NCBI RefSeq assembly: GCF_032594935.1
Contig: NZ_CP118734.1
Span: forward strand, 1,454,001-1,518,000
Direction of reading: 5' to 3'
DNA: 64,000 bases
From: Streptococcus sp. 29892
Lineage (GTDB): Bacteria; Bacillota; Bacilli; Lactobacillales; Streptococcaceae
Each line of letters opens with the position of its first letter. The stretch's first letter is position 1. A program made the translations under genes and the position numbers. Positions 63,321 to 64,000 of this stretch are shown piece after piece. The notes beneath the pieces were generated by a model that was given only the letters and a program-made list of their open reading frames with translations, searched no databases and was not told where the DNA came from.

Positions 63321-64000
63321 TTTCCCAACTAGCTGGACTGACCAGTTGACTCAACTTGGCTTTGAGCATTTTACACCCATTCAAGTCCAAGCCTTCCAGC
63401 CAATCAGAACTGGCAAATCCCTATTGGCAATCAGTCCAACTGGTACGGGTAAGACCCTTGCCTACCTCTGGCCCAGCCTACTTGCACTGACACCAAAAAA
63501 ATCTCAACAATTGCTGATCCTGGCTCCCAATACAGAGTTGGCTGGTCAAATCTTTGATGTCTGCAAAACCTGGTCAGATACCATTGGTCTTAACGCCCAA
63601 CTCTTTCTATCTGGCTCTAGTCAGAAGCGTCAAATTGAGCGACTAAAAAAAGGACCCGAAATCCTAATTGGGACTCCTGGTCGTATTTTCGAGCTCATTA
63701 AATTGAAAAAAATCAAGATGATGAATGTTAACACTATCATTTTGGATGAATTTGACCAACTCTTCTCTGATTCTCAATATCATTTTGTGGAAAAGATTAT
63801 CGGCTATGTGCCACGTGACCACCAGTTGATTTACATGAGCGCAACAGCTAAGTTTGACCATCAAAAGATTGCTCAAGATATTGAAAGTATCGACTTATCT
63901 GAACAGAAATTGGACAATATCCAGCATTGCTATATGTTGGTAGACAAGCGTGACCGTTTGGAAACTCTACGTAAGTTTGCCAATATTCCAGATTTTCGTG
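63310..64000 (+). CDS. DEAD-box RNA helicase, N-terminal part (runs off window)
   Basis: The first 230 codons are present. PIQVQAF (Q motif), SPTGTGKT (motif I), GTPGRI (motif Ib), LDEFD (motif II) and SAT (motif III) appear in order. Motif II reads DEFD instead of DEAD, which keeps the catalytic aspartate and glutamate. It is a cytosolic RNA-unwinding ATPase. Only the first RecA-like domain is complete here. Confidence 0.9.
   Translation, partial: MKTNFPTSWTDQLTQLGFEHFTPIQVQAFQPIRTGKSLLAISPTGTGKTLAYLWPSLLALTPKKSQQLLILAPNTELAGQIFDVCKTWSDTIGLNAQLFLSGSSQKRQIERLKKGPEILIGTPGRIFELIKLKKIKMMNVNTIILDEFDQLFSDSQYHFVEKIIGYVPRDHQLIYMSATAKFDHQKIAQDIESIDLSEQKLDNIQHCYMLVDKRDRLETLRKFANIPDFR

Overview
The window reads as chromosomal DNA of a low-GC Gram-positive coccus of the genus Streptococcus, most consistent with Streptococcus suis. 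The evidence is gene content and order: pyrH-frr-cvfB-yozE-phoH, yidD-rluB-scpB-scpA-xerD-like-cbpB-yfcE-rdgB-murI, a preQ1-II element before queT, an SMK box before metK, and a remnant of a pneumococcal-type sus locus. The species is an inference; no rRNA or tRNA gene was seen. Most genes lie on the minus strand.

Layout. 1-4253: partial dinG, an MBL-fold hydrolase, an M13 lipoprotein peptidase and phoH. 4254-4646: a gene-poor stretch with a 13-C tract inside an open frame. 4647-8710: yozE, DUF1801, a PanE-like reductase, cvfB, frr and pyrH. 8817-13402: a YtgP-type flippase, a hairpin repeat, yghU with two tandem immunity-like genes, and rplA/rplK with two candidate L1 sites. 13556-16696: DUF3397, a VOC protein and ftsK. 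16817-19877: a collapsed sus locus with hydrolase, tail of the binding protein and LacI regulator, but no permeases. 19965-23349: two small proteins, a cyclophilin lipoprotein and a vitamin B6 salvage pair. 23483-29199: a tightly overlapping nine-gene operon. 29287-32118: yneF, lysA and a PspC/DUF4097 pair.

32307-41554 is the most notable region: a type I restriction-modification locus made of hsdM, hsdS and hsdR, two silent hsdS half-genes and a tyrosine recombinase. One silent cassette is inverted relative to the expressed hsdS. All four target-recognition segments sit between the same two repeats, so the locus looks built to shuffle methylation specificity. hsdR lies between the expressed hsdS and the cassettes, so it should flip during some rearrangements.

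41698-64000: sprT, tex, an aldo/keto reductase, queT, gtrA, a BrkB-type protein, map, a GNAT, murA, metK, comEB, a CBS protein, an M42 peptidase, birA, dnaX, a GAF protein, a PadR regulator, udk, a Gfo/Idh oxidoreductase and a partial DEAD-box helicase. Two ISL3-family insertion sequences of 1415 bp, each with its own 8-bp target duplication, lie at 45467-46881 and 51864-53278. The first separates queT from its terminator. The second interrupts a structured ~170-bp intergenic repeat found three times in the window.
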